Source: Candidatus Nealsoniibacteriota bacterium (lineage in GTDB: Bacteria; Patescibacteriota; Minisyncoccia; Minisyncoccales; GWA2-38-27). From it: a stretch of DNA of 37,849 nt. The stretch lies in assembly GCA_030616085.1 (NCBI GenBank), contig JAUWYA010000007.1, positions 1 to 37,849 of the forward strand. Reading direction: 5' to 3'. The notes beneath the pieces were generated by a model, which saw only the letters and a program-made list of their open reading frames with translations, was not told where the DNA came from and searched no databases. A program made the position numbers and the translations under genes. Below are positions 22,438 through 29,645 of the stretch, piece by piece (position 1 is the stretch's first letter; each line of letters opens with the position of its first letter).

Positions 22438-23910
22438 ATGAGTAAGTTTTATCGAAGAGAACTGCATTTTTTGAGAGGTTTTGATGGGAATCCTATTGCT
22501 TTTGATGTCGGGACATCCAGCGTTATTTATCTAGATAAGATTACTTATGCTATCTTATCTGGTAATTCAGAAATTGAAGAAAGTTTGTTTGTTCAAGAAC
22601 ACGGCAATATATTTCCACAAAAAGCAATAAAATCAGCATTTAGGGAATTGATTAATATGGGTATTTTATCTTCAAAACCTCAAGAAAAAGAAACATTTAC
22701 ACGCGTAAGTTCCGAAGAAACTACTATCGGTGGCGTTTCTTTTAATATCAGTCATCGGTGTAACATGCAGTGCGGGTACTGCTTTGGTGGCGGAGGTTGT
22801 TATGGAGGGCCGAAAACTAACATGAAGAAGGAAATTCTTGAAGCTGGAATAGATTATCTTTTTGCTAATTGTGGTGATTTGCCCTATTGTATAATAAGCT
22901 TTTTTGGCGGGGAGCCATTTCTTAATTGGGAAATGATGCGCTGGGGTATTTCGTATGCTCGATCTATTGCCAATCGGCGTAATGTTGAGATTGCGTTTTT
23001 TATAACTACCAACGGGACACTTTTGACAGAAAAGAGGTTGGATTTTCTTAATCATCAAAGGGTCAAACTGGTTGTTAGTATAGATGGACCGAAGGGAATT
23101 CATGACCAGGAAAGAAAGTTTATTGGAGGACTTGGGAGTTATGATGTTATTGAGCGTAACATAAAAATTATCCTTCAAAAATACCCAGGGATAAATATTC
23201 AAGCTCGTCCAACTATTACTCCAAGGTTTTGTGGAGAAGTTGAAAAGATATATCATCATTTTAAATCAATAGGGATAGAGAAAATGCATGCTCGTCCTGA
23301 AAGTAGAAGTGGCAATCGATTCGGGTTTTCAGTTGATGATTATCGATTATTTTCATCAGGCATAGAAAGTTTAACAAGAGCTATGCTTGATGCTTCTAAT
23401 AATGGTGAATATTGGGGGATAATAAACGTCTTGAAATTTTTGAATATGCTTTATTTTAGTGTAGTAAAGCATGATTACTGTGGTGCTGGAGTTTCGGTAA
23501 TTTCTATATCGCCAGATGGTTCAGTTTTTCCCTGCCCAAGATTTATTGGAGAAAAGGAATTTTTACTCGGAAATATTTTGACTGGTTTGAACAGCGACAA
23601 AAGATTTATCTTTTTAAACAATTCCGTTGATGACCGCTTAGATTGTCAAAATTGTTGGGCAAGGTATATTTGTGGAGGAGGGTGTCTTTATATGCACTGG
23701 ATTGCAACCGGTGATTATCAAAGGAACGATACTATGTGGTGCGAATGGACTCGGCAGTCAATCAAAACTGCCATTAAGGCTTATGCACAGCTTCAAGGTG
23801 GTGATAATGATAAGATGAAAGAGTTTTTTGTGCGGCATACGCCCTTATTATCAGATTTTGGCGAAGGAGCTAATGAATTACTAACCTCTATTTTAAATGA
23901 AAGGAGGTGA
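22438..23910 (+). CDS. Radical SAM/SPASM peptide maturase 1
   Basis: The ATG at 22438 with GAAAGGAG before it is the likely start, not the TTG at 22405. The protein of 490 residues has an N-terminal region (about 1-95) that may bind a leader peptide, a radical SAM core with CNMQCGYC (CX3CX2C, near residue 108) and FFGGEP, and a C-terminal SPASM domain with seven cysteines: HDYCGAG, FPCPRF, CQNCWARYICGGGC (CX2CX5CX3C) and MWCEWTR. This set binds two extra iron-sulfur clusters and is typical of enzymes that install thioether or carbon cross-links in ribosomal peptides. A 38-codon peptide gene follows 5 nt later with its ribosome site overlapping this stop codon. Substrate type is inferred. Confidence 0.9.
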   Translation: MSKFYRRELHFLRGFDGNPIAFDVGTSSVIYLDKITYAILSGNSEIEESLFVQEHGNIFPQKAIKSAFRELINMGILSSKPQEKETFTRVSSEETTIGGVSFNISHRCNMQCGYCFGGGGCYGGPKTNMKKEILEAGIDYLFANCGDLPYCIISFFGGEPFLNWEMMRWGISYARSIANRRNVEIAFFITTNGTLLTEKRLDFLNHQRVKLVVSIDGPKGIHDQERKFIGGLGSYDVIERNIKIILQKYPGINIQARPTITPRFCGEVEKIYHHFKSIGIEKMHARPESRSGNRFGFSVDDYRLFSSGIESLTRAMLDASNNGEYWGIINVLKFLNMLYFSVVKHDYCGAGVSVISISPDGSVFPCPRFIGEKEFLLGNILTGLNSDKRFIFLNNSVDDRLDCQNCWARYICGGGCLYMHWIATGDYQRNDTMWCEWTRQSIKTAIKAYAQLQGGDNDKMKEFFVRHTPLLSDFGEGANELLTSILNERR

Positions 23911-23915
23911 TAATC

Positions 23916-24032
23916 ATGAAACGTGTTCGTATTGCCCGTGACATCAGAGGCAAAGTTCGTCGGATCAGCGACAAGAAGAAGACTCAAGTTCGGCGACATC
24001 CACTCTGTATGTGTTGCGAATGGACAGATTGA
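23916..24032 (+). CDS. Candidate RiPP precursor peptide (38 aa)
   Basis: Absent from the ORF track. A perfect ribosome site AAAGGAGGTGA, which includes the stop of the maturase gene, lies 5 nt before the ATG. The peptide has a very basic leader (12 Lys/Arg in the first 25, including IARDIRGKVRRISDKKK) and a short C-terminal part RRHPLCMCCEWTD with three cysteines next to Trp, Thr and Asp. This is the usual order leader-core, and cysteines are the donors in thioether-forming radical SAM systems. I know of no named precursor family that it matches. Its last codons resemble the last cysteine motif of the maturase (MWCEWTR), also at DNA level. A terminator follows directly. Confidence 0.8.
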   Translation: MKRVRIARDIRGKVRRISDKKKTQVRRHPLCMCCEWTD

Positions 24033-24040
24033 TCAACAAA

Positions 24041-24076
24041 AGGGAGTAAGCTAAAACTGTTTACTCCCTAATTTTT
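24041..24076 (+). terminator. Terminator of maturase 1 operon
   Basis: AGGGAGTAA and TTACTCCCT form a perfect 9-bp stem, followed by AATTTTTAA. Confidence 0.85.
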
Positions 24077-24101
24077 AAACTTATTTAATAAAATATATTT
24101 T

Positions 24102-24569
24102 ATGGAAAATCAAATTAAAATACGTTATTGTAAATTATCAGAATTATTAAAAATAATTTCTTTGACAGCTGATGCTTATAATATTTCGTATAAATCTGGT
24201 ACGATAACAAATAAGCCATGCGAAAATTTAAGAAAAATTGAAAAAGATATCAAGGGTGGAACGAAAATTTTAGTAGCGGAAAAAGATGGTAATTTAATAG
24301 GAGCTGTTCGTTTTAATCCAGAAAATCTGAATATATTAAAGTTAAATCGCTTGGCAGTTTTATCAGAACATAGGAATAAAGGGATAGGTGGTTTATTAAT
24401 AAATTCTGTTCTTAAAATTGCTAAAGAACAGAACTTTAAAATTCTCGTTATAGAAGTAATGGAGGAAAAAGGATTAATCCCTTTTTATAAAAAATTTGGG
24501 TTTAAAATAAAAGATAGAAAAAAACACCAAAATCATCACGATGTCTTTATGGAAAAAAGCGTACAATAA
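24102..24569 (+). CDS. GNAT family N-acetyltransferase
   Basis: A 155-residue GNAT protein that would move an acetyl group from acetyl-CoA to an amine. Motif A is clear: LNRLAVLSEHRNKGIGGLLI, with the pyrophosphate-binding loop RNKGIGG; the C-terminal FYKKFGFK is motif B. The substrate is not predictable. It follows the maturase 1 operon behind a terminator and has no clear Shine-Dalgarno site, so it is transcribed separately. Members in peptide gene clusters sometimes confer immunity by acetylating the product, but nothing here shows this. Confidence 0.88.
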   Translation: MENQIKIRYCKLSELLKIISLTADAYNISYKSGTITNKPCENLRKIEKDIKGGTKILVAEKDGNLIGAVRFNPENLNILKLNRLAVLSEHRNKGIGGLLINSVLKIAKEQNFKILVIEVMEEKGLIPFYKKFGFKIKDRKKHQNHHDVFMEKSVQ

Positions 24570-24591
24570 TAGACTTGCTAAATTTACTAAA

Positions 24592-24618
24592 AACAAGGAA
24601 TTTAGTTCCTTGTTTTTG
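24592..24618 (+). terminator. Terminator after the acetyltransferase gene
   Basis: AACAAGGAA and TTCCTTGTT pair around TTTAG, followed by TTTG and more T. Confidence 0.8.
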
Positions 24619-24642
24619 TTTTAGCCATTATTTTATTTATGG

Positions 24643-24734
24643 TATACCCTGTAGAGAAAATTTAACTGCCTTCGGTTCGGAAAAAAGAGGTTTTTTACAG
24701 AAAACCTCTTTGTTAAATTTCTTCTACGGGGTAT
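24643..24734. repeat. 92-bp inverted-repeat element, copy A
   Basis: TATACCCTGTAGA at the left and TCTACGGGGTATA at the right pair with one wobble, with further pairing of AAATTTAAC with GTTAAATTT and an inner hairpin AAAGAGGTTTT/AAAACCTCTTT. A near copy lies at 31066-31154. The right arm carries TTGTTA, 16 nt, TATAAT, which is a promoter for the following ORF. Confidence 0.85.
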
Positions 24735-24775
24735 AATTGGTTAAGGAAGAAAATAGATGTTTAGAATCAAAAAAG

Positions 24776-24973
24776 ATGATAATTGAGAAAATTTTGAAAC
24801 AATTAACGCCGGAGAGAATAGAGAAAGAAATTAAGGCAAAAAATTTGACAAGGTGGTTTGGGTTTGTTAAAGTAAATCAGTCGCTGAGAGTAACTTGCGC
24901 TGAGTTTGGCGAAGCATTTCTCAACTTTAAAAATTTAGTAATTTTAGATAATATTGAAAGGGCTGAAAAATGA
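24776..24973 (+). pseudogene. Truncated duplicate of the terpene-synthase-like gene start, fused to a promoter module
   Basis: The first 22 codons (MIIEKILKQLTPERIEKEIK...) are identical in protein sequence to the start of the gene at 31196, then the sequence switches to a degenerate promoter-leader module (TTGACA at 24845, 17-nt spacer, TAAAGT). Codons after that are simply read through this module, so this is not a real gene. The ORF track start at 24737 is a TTG; the true equivalent of the start is the ATG at 24776. It records a recombination between two kinds of intergenic modules. Confidence 0.85.
24839..24965 (+). promoter_or_regulatory. Promoter-leader module 5, degenerate, before the GYxxGH-repeat gene
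   Basis: TTGACA (24845-24850), 17-nt spacer, TAAAGT, then GTCGCTGAGA with a longer hairpin than in the other modules (inner CTTGCGC/GCGAAG) closing with TTCTCA, followed by TTTAAAAATTTAGTAATTTT and GAAAGGG before the ATG at 24970. Confidence 0.7.
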
Positions 24974-25158
24974 GTTATTACGATGAAGGATATGAAAAAG
25001 GACACGCAGATGCTCTTGAGGGAAAACCTAGTTTCTCAGACGGAATAATTTTTGGAGCATTAAGCGCTATTTTAAATGATGACGAGCAATATGAGTACGA
25101 GGATGGTTATAGAGATGGTCATGCAGCTGGCAAAGAAGAAACACAAAACGATGAGTAA
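24970..25158 (+). CDS. Small acidic protein with two GYxxGHxxA repeats
   Basis: A 62-residue protein. Two related segments, YDEGYEKGHADALEG at the start and YEDGYRDGHAAGKEE near the end, flank a short hydrophobic stretch IIFGALSAI. It has a promoter-leader module with a GAAAGGG ribosome site of its own and a bidirectional terminator after it, so it is likely expressed. The function is unknown. The repeated Gly-His motif could bind metal, but this is only a guess. It could also be a substrate peptide of one of the maturases, although it lacks cysteines. Confidence 0.65.
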   Translation: MSYYDEGYEKGHADALEGKPSFSDGIIFGALSAILNDDEQYEYEDGYRDGHAAGKEETQNDE

Positions 25159-25177
25159 GCTTATGTTTTATTTTAGT

Positions 25178-25208
25178 AAAAACCGCTTTATTTTTGAGCG
25201 GTTTTTTT
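25178..25208. terminator. Bidirectional terminator between small acidic gene and methyltransferase
   Basis: AAAACCGCT and AGCGGTTTT pair around TTATTTTTG, followed by T-rich tails on both strands. Confidence 0.85.
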
Positions 25209-25209
25209 G

Positions 25210-25719
25210 TTATTTTTGGTAAAGATAATAAGGCGCTGAACCTTCTTTTTTTGATGTATTCTTTGGTTTACTGTCTTCAAATGGCCAATAAGAAAGAATT
25301 AATTTGGCCCCCTTTTTTAGTTCTTTATCAATTTTGTTTTTTAATTTAGGATAAGTTTTTGGGAGTAAAAAAACATAGACCACATCAGCTTCTGAGATGT
25401 TGTGTTTATAGAGATTGCCATATTTAATTTTTACTTTTTTATAGAATAAAGATTTAATTTTAGAATAAAAATACCAAAAAGGCGAGATTTCTATTCCCAC
25501 ACAATCAATATCGTATTTTTTCGATAAATAGAACAATATATTGGCATTGCCGCTTCCCAAATCGTAAAAGGTCATTTTAGGTTGTAAATTAGCCAGTTGT
25601 GCTATTCTGTTGTAATCTTCTTTTTTTGTGGGCACCCATAAGGCATCATAAAGAAGACCAGTAAAGATGATACATATTAGTATGATGAAAAACAAGATTA
25701 AAATTGAAAGAAAATCCAT
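25210..25719 (-). CDS. Membrane-anchored class I methyltransferase-like protein
   Basis: A 169-residue protein with one N-terminal membrane helix (residues 3-27), then a short Rossmann methyltransferase domain: motif I FYDLGSGNANILFYL near residue 52 and an acidic motif II in CVGIEISPF. The catalytic part is shorter than usual (about 120 residues). Small anchored methyltransferases of this form are frequent in CPR genomes; the substrate is not known. It has a -10-like TATGAT 11 nt upstream of the start, within a sequence shared with the methyltransferase at 29049. Confidence 0.7.
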   Translation of the reverse strand: MDFLSILILFFIILICIIFTGLLYDALWVPTKKEDYNRIAQLANLQPKMTFYDLGSGNANILFYLSKKYDIDCVGIEISPFWYFYSKIKSLFYKKVKIKYGNLYKHNISEADVVYVFLLPKTYPKLKNKIDKELKKGAKLILSYWPFEDSKPKNTSKKEGSAPYYLYQK

Positions 25720-25794
25720 ATTTTTAATTTATCATAACATAGTTAAAACAAAAAGAGCAGTTATTGGTTTGATGACTGTTTTTTATTTTACGGG

Positions 25795-25905
25795 ATGGAT
25801 TTATGGTATTTCAAAACTTGACAAAGATGTTTGGTGTCGTTAAACTAAAGTCAGCTACGAACAAGGTTTGTTCTTTAACAATAATTAAAATTCGAAAGGA
25901 AAAAC
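25795..25905 (+). promoter_or_regulatory. Promoter-leader module 2 (before methyltransferase 25909)
   Basis: TTGACA (25818-25823), 17-nt spacer, TAAACT (25841-25846); hairpin GAACAA-GGT-TTGTTC (25859-25873); then TTTAACAATAATTAAAATTC and GAAAGGAAA before the ATG. Its hairpin bases differ from module 3 but keep pairing. Confidence 0.85.
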
Positions 25906-25908
25906 GAT

Positions 25909-26865
25909 ATGAAAGCTTATATAGTAAAAAGTGGAAAGGAGATCGATCTATTTGACGAGTATTCTTACAAGAAGGAAATACTTTTCAAAAAATTCAGTAG
26001 CATCTTTGAGCTTTTGAGAGGAGCTTTGATCTACGATTTTAAAGAGTTCTATGAGGCTAAAAAGATTCTAATGCGTTACGATGATAGCGATAATTATATT
26101 AACTATGGTTATTGGCGCGATGGTGAAAAAACAAGAAGTCCTTCTGCATCGCTTGTTCAATATGTTGCATCAAAATTAGAATTAGAGGAAGACGATATTT
26201 TACTTGATGTTGGTTCCGGGCTCGGACAACCGGACATTGATATTATCAAAACCTTTCCTGTTAAAAAGATTATCGGTATCAATGTTTGCTCTAAACAAGT
26301 GAAGTATGCGAATTATAGATTTAGATTATTAAACCTAGACAATACCATAAAGCATCGGGTACTTCATTCTGATAAAATCGCTGATGAGTTAGATGCAGAA
26401 GGAATTTCTTGTATTGTGTCTATTGAAGCCATTGAAGAAATTTCCTCAATCGAGAATTTTATTAGAAATGCATTCAACATTTTGCCGCACAATGGACGTA
26501 TTAGTTTTTGTGGGGTGGTAAGAATAAAAAGCGATAACCTGAGCTTCTCAAGGATGCTGTTGGGCACTTTTTTCAGGAAAATAACCACAATTCTTTATGG
26601 GGATCATTATCGTATGCTTGATATCTATGGAGAACTTTTAGAAAAGCATGGGTTTAAAAACATCCACCACGAACGCATAGGGAGATATGTATATCCTTGT
26701 CTATATCGTTATGCCAAAAAGAGACTCTCGATTTTAAAGCAAAATAAGAATATTCCATTTATTCTTAAGGTGTTTGCTTTTTTACAGCTTCACGGGATAA
26801 ACTTCTTGTTTGCTTGGAAACAAATTGAATATGTGGTGTATTATGCTAAGAAGAAGGAAGAATAA
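25909..26865 (+). CDS. SAM-dependent class I methyltransferase
   Basis: A 318-residue methyltransferase. Residues 55-75 (NYINYGYWRDG) and motif I LLDVGSGLGQPDIDI near residue 100 resemble the small-molecule C-/O-methyltransferases of natural-product pathways (RebM/MitM/UbiE-like). The later part, rich in aromatic and basic residues, probably forms the substrate cap. The start has GAAAGGAAA upstream within promoter-leader module 2. It sits between the two maturase cassettes, so it could modify the peptide or a terpene, but the sequence does not decide this. It ends at a strong terminator. Confidence 0.85.
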   Translation: MKAYIVKSGKEIDLFDEYSYKKEILFKKFSSIFELLRGALIYDFKEFYEAKKILMRYDDSDNYINYGYWRDGEKTRSPSASLVQYVASKLELEEDDILLDVGSGLGQPDIDIIKTFPVKKIIGINVCSKQVKYANYRFRLLNLDNTIKHRVLHSDKIADELDAEGISCIVSIEAIEEISSIENFIRNAFNILPHNGRISFCGVVRIKSDNLSFSRMLLGTFFRKITTILYGDHYRMLDIYGELLEKHGFKNIHHERIGRYVYPCLYRYAKKRLSILKQNKNIPFILKVFAFLQLHGINFLFAWKQIEYVVYYAKKKEE

Positions 26866-26877
26866 TAAGCACATTAT

Positions 26878-26910
26878 ACCGTTTCAGATTTATTTCTGAA
26901 ACGGTTTTTT
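26878..26910 (+). terminator. Terminator after methyltransferase 25909
   Basis: ACCGTTTCAG and CTGAAACGGT pair perfectly around ATTTATTT, followed by T6. Confidence 0.88.
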
Positions 26911-26930
26911 ATTTATCATTTTGGCGACTA

Positions 26931-26971
26931 TTCTTTTATTGTGATAGGCCAGGCCTATCACAATAAAAGAA
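26931..26971. repeat. Perfect 41-bp palindrome
   Basis: TTCTTTTATTGTGATAGGCC and GGCCTATCACAATAAAAGAA are exact reverse complements flanking one A. It has no T-run directly after it and lies between a terminator and promoter-leader module 3. Confidence 0.95.
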
Positions 26972-26999
26972 GCTAAGTTTACTTTTTTTATAACTTAGG

Positions 27000-27117
27000 T
27001 TTATGCTATAATTGGTTTCAAAAACTTGACAAAATACTTTGGTTCTCCTAAAATAAAGTTAGTCGCTGAGAATGTTTCTCAGTTTTAACAATTAAATAAT
27101 TTCAGAAATGAAAGGAA
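27000..27117 (+). promoter_or_regulatory. Promoter-leader module 3 (before radical SAM gene 2)
   Basis: TTGACA (27026-27031), 17-nt spacer, TAAAAT (27049-27054); hairpin CTGAGAA-TGT-TTCTCAG (27066-27082); TTTTAACAATTAAATAATTTC and GAAAGGA. Module 4 at 29742 is nearly identical over about 117 bases. Confidence 0.9.
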
Positions 27118-27126
27118 TAATTTACC

Positions 27127-28509
27127 ATGGAAAACGAATATATCAGATTAAAAGATGAATGGACCATCAGGGGGGCGGCAGAAAGATGGATACTTTTTAA
27201 TTTTAAAAAAGGTCTTTGCGAAGATAGATTCTCTATTTCTGAAAATGTGTATAGAATTCTTAAGCTAGCTACTGGAGAATTTACGGTTTCTCAAATTAGC
27301 ACAAAAATAGAGCTTGATTCGGCTCCGTACATTGATTATTTGTCAGAGTTAGGAGTAATTGAGTTTTTTGTAAAGCCGGATGTCAAGTTGCGACATTTCT
27401 CAGATTCTTATACTGGGAATAATTTTCTTGGGAGAATCATGTTGCATATTACAGGAAGATGCAATTTGGAATGTAAGCATTGTTATTTAATTGGAAGAGA
27501 ATGGGGAAAGGAGTTAGAATTCGATGAAATAGTTAATCTTATTCAGCAAGCAGTTGATCTCAATGTAGCATCGTTTAGCATAACAGGCGGGGAACCTTTT
27601 GTGCGAGAAGATTTGTTTGATATTTTATATGAGCTTGATAGACAAGAAATGAAAATAGAAGGCATATTTACAAATGCAACTATTGTGTCCGAGACACTTC
27701 TTGATAAGTTTGCAAAACTACAGGAGTTTCCATTTTTTGTAAGCATTAATGGTCCATTTACAAAAGTTCATGACGGATTTGTTGGTGCAGAAGGAAGTTT
27801 CAATCAATCTTTGAGGACTATTAGACGTTTAATAGATAGAGATATTAAAGTTTTTGCCAATACAAGTTTGAGTGTTTTCATCGATGATGATAAGGATATC
27901 GAGAATTTCTACGAACTTGTAAAGGAATTAAAAATTTATCGTTGGAGAGTAAGCAGTCCGTTTCTCGAAGGTAATTGGAAGGATAATTCTTTGAAATTTG
28001 GTATTTCTATTAGGAAAGAACTTCAAATATTTCTTAAGCTCATACGGCTTTGGTTGAAGGATGGAAAGCCTTTTGATTTGGAGCTTGGTCATATTTTTAG
28101 ATATGTAGGAGGTGAATATGCTCAGATGATTTACAATGAATCTGATTACGTATGTGATTATTTCAGAGAGCGTATTATTATTCTTCCTGATGGTAACGTG
28201 GGTGCTTGTCCGCTTCTTATTACTAGTCCTCATTTGGTAGGTAATATTCGGGATTTGTCTTTAAGAAAAATTTGGGGAAGTAATAAGATGCGTTATTATA
28301 AGGACTTAAAGATTCAAGATATTATAAAGGAAGAATGTCGTTCCTGTGCGAAATTAACTAAATGTGGACTTGGTTGTAGGGCCAATTCTGTGCTTATGGG
28401 AGGACAATATGAAGATATTGACTCGGAGATTTGTGAGATATCTTTGAGTCAATTATATGATGAATTTGAAGAATATTTAAAAGAAGTTGGTTTAATAAAT
28501 GGAGGATAA
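27127..28509 (+). CDS. Radical SAM/SPASM peptide maturase 2
   Basis: A 460-residue enzyme. Residues 1-85 resemble a PqqD-like leader-peptide-binding domain. The radical SAM core has CNLECKHC (CX3CX2C, near residue 116) and SITGGEPFVRED; the SPASM domain has YVCDYF, GACPLL, then CRSCAKLTKCGLGC (CX2CX5CX3C) and a final Cys in DSEICEI. The layout is that of PqqE/AlbA-type peptide-modifying enzymes. It is preceded by promoter-leader module 3 and followed, with an overlap or near contact, by a cupin gene and a 27-codon peptide gene. It shares only the general fold with maturase 1, so the two cassettes likely make different products. Confidence 0.9.
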   Translation: MENEYIRLKDEWTIRGAAERWILFNFKKGLCEDRFSISENVYRILKLATGEFTVSQISTKIELDSAPYIDYLSELGVIEFFVKPDVKLRHFSDSYTGNNFLGRIMLHITGRCNLECKHCYLIGREWGKELEFDEIVNLIQQAVDLNVASFSITGGEPFVREDLFDILYELDRQEMKIEGIFTNATIVSETLLDKFAKLQEFPFFVSINGPFTKVHDGFVGAEGSFNQSLRTIRRLIDRDIKVFANTSLSVFIDDDKDIENFYELVKELKIYRWRVSSPFLEGNWKDNSLKFGISIRKELQIFLKLIRLWLKDGKPFDLELGHIFRYVGGEYAQMIYNESDYVCDYFRERIIILPDGNVGACPLLITSPHLVGNIRDLSLRKIWGSNKMRYYKDLKIQDIIKEECRSCAKLTKCGLGCRANSVLMGGQYEDIDSEICEISLSQLYDEFEEYLKEVGLINGG

Positions 28510-28516
28510 TCTGATT

Positions 28517-28855
28517 ATGCAACAATATGAATTTTTTCCAGAGATGGTAAAAAGAATGGAACGGCTCAATTTAACTATCCCTGGCCTTACAGCATGGTTG
28601 TTAGAAAGTAAATCGAATCGGCAAATTGTAATTATGCAGTTTGATCAAGATTTTTTTTCTAAAGAATCACACAGGAATGAATATTCGCAATGGGGAGTTG
28701 TTCTAGACGGAGAAATTATATTACACACAGACGTTAAACAGGCCCTGAAAAAAGGTGATACCTTTTTCATCCCAAAAGGAATGTTGCATCAAGTTAAGAT
28801 TAAAGCGGGATATAAAGATATTACTTTTTTTGACGGCCTACGATACAAGAGATAA
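28517..28855 (+). CDS. Cupin-domain protein in the maturase 2 operon
   Basis: The ORF track starts at 28499, overlapping the maturase stop; the ATG at 28517 is also possible, with GGAGG 11 nt upstream. About 112 residues form one cupin barrel: SQWGVVLDGEIILHTD is motif 1 and GDTFFIPKGMLHQVKI is motif 2, with a His that could bind metal, although the first-motif histidines are missing. Its place between the maturase and the peptide gene suggests an extra step in product formation, binding of the product, or sensing; none is shown by the sequence. Confidence 0.8.
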   Translation: MQQYEFFPEMVKRMERLNLTIPGLTAWLLESKSNRQIVIMQFDQDFFSKESHRNEYSQWGVVLDGEIILHTDVKQALKKGDTFFIPKGMLHQVKIKAGYKDITFFDGLRYKR

Positions 28856-28894
28856 TATGATTTAGGACATTGTTTTATTGAAAGGAAACTTCTA

Positions 28895-28978
28895 ATGAAG
28901 AAAAAAAAAGATGTCCGCAAGGAGATTAAAGCCGAACGGCTTATTATCTCCACAAAGTCTTCGATTAACCTCAATTAA
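28895..28978 (+). CDS. Candidate RiPP precursor peptide (27 aa)
   Basis: Absent from the ORF track. ATG at 28895 with GAAAGGAAAC a few bases upstream opens 27 codons: a basic leader (KKKKDVRKEIKAER) and a C-terminal part LIISTKSSINLN without cysteine, rich in Ser, Thr, Ile and Asn. Position and form match the peptide gene behind maturase 1, though the core is different; without Cys, it would need another type of radical SAM linkage such as carbon-carbon or epimerisation. A terminator lies 14 nt after the stop. The match to a known precursor family cannot be made. Confidence 0.7.
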   Translation: MKKKKDVRKEIKAERLIISTKSSINLN

Positions 28979-28991
28979 GGAAAAATCGAAG

Positions 28992-29033
28992 AAAAAAGGG
29001 AGTTTGCTCAAAAGAGCTTGCCCCCTTTTTTAT
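28992..29033 (+). terminator. Terminator of maturase 2 operon
   Basis: AAAAAGGG...TGCTC pairs with GAGC...CCCCCTTTTTT; strong stem with T6 tail. Confidence 0.8.
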
Positions 29034-29048
29034 TTATGAATATTAATC

Positions 29049-29645
29049 TTAGGTTAGTTTTGCAACAATTAGGATCCATTTAATTCTATTATAGGTATAG
29101 GAGAATATTTCTGAAGAAATTATCTTAAATTTATTTTTTATCAGATATTCTTCAATCTCTTTTTTGTGAAACATCGTGAATATACGTTTGTCGTTCTTTT
29201 TGCCAAGAATTCTTTTTTTTGCCTTTGGTACAATTATTCCTAGTGTCCCTCCTTTTTTTAAAACTCTTGAAAACTCTCTTAATATTTTGTTAAGATCTTT
29301 TTTTTTCACATGTGTTAATCCAGAAGAGCACCATATTCCATCGAAAATATTTATTTGGAATTTTAAATTAAAAAAATCCATCAATTTAAATTTTCCTTTA
29401 AAATTCTTTTTAGCATAACTTATCATTTTTTTTGATAAGTCAATTCCTAAAGAATCAAATCCTTTTTTAGTTAAATAATTAGTATCATGTCCGGGCCCAC
29501 AGGCGACATCAAGAATTTTATCTCCTCGGACTTCTTTAATAAATTTATTAATTTGACTCTTTAAGACAACAGCACTATGGCTTGTAGTATAAGCTTTAAT
29601 GTTTTTATCATAAAATTTTATAGTATCTTTTGTATATTTTTTCAT
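29049..29645 (-). CDS. SAM-dependent class I methyltransferase (Methyltransf_11/25 type)
   Basis: A 198-residue methyltransferase with motif I ILDVACGPGHDTNYL near residue 44, motif II SLGIDLSKKM and motif IV FDGIWCSSGLTHV. It is of normal length for a general small-molecule or protein methyltransferase. The substrate is unknown. The upstream sequence CTGCTCTTTTTATTTCAATC followed by ATGTTATGATAAATTAAA is closely shared with the methyltransferase at 25210, and the -10 box is 12 nt before the start. It lies convergent to maturase 2, with a terminator between. Confidence 0.85.
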   Translation of the reverse strand: MKKYTKDTIKFYDKNIKAYTTSHSAVVLKSQINKFIKEVRGDKILDVACGPGHDTNYLTKKGFDSLGIDLSKKMISYAKKNFKGKFKLMDFFNLKFQINIFDGIWCSSGLTHVKKKDLNKILREFSRVLKKGGTLGIIVPKAKKRILGKKNDKRIFTMFHKKEIEEYLIKNKFKIISSEIFSYTYNRIKWILIVAKLT

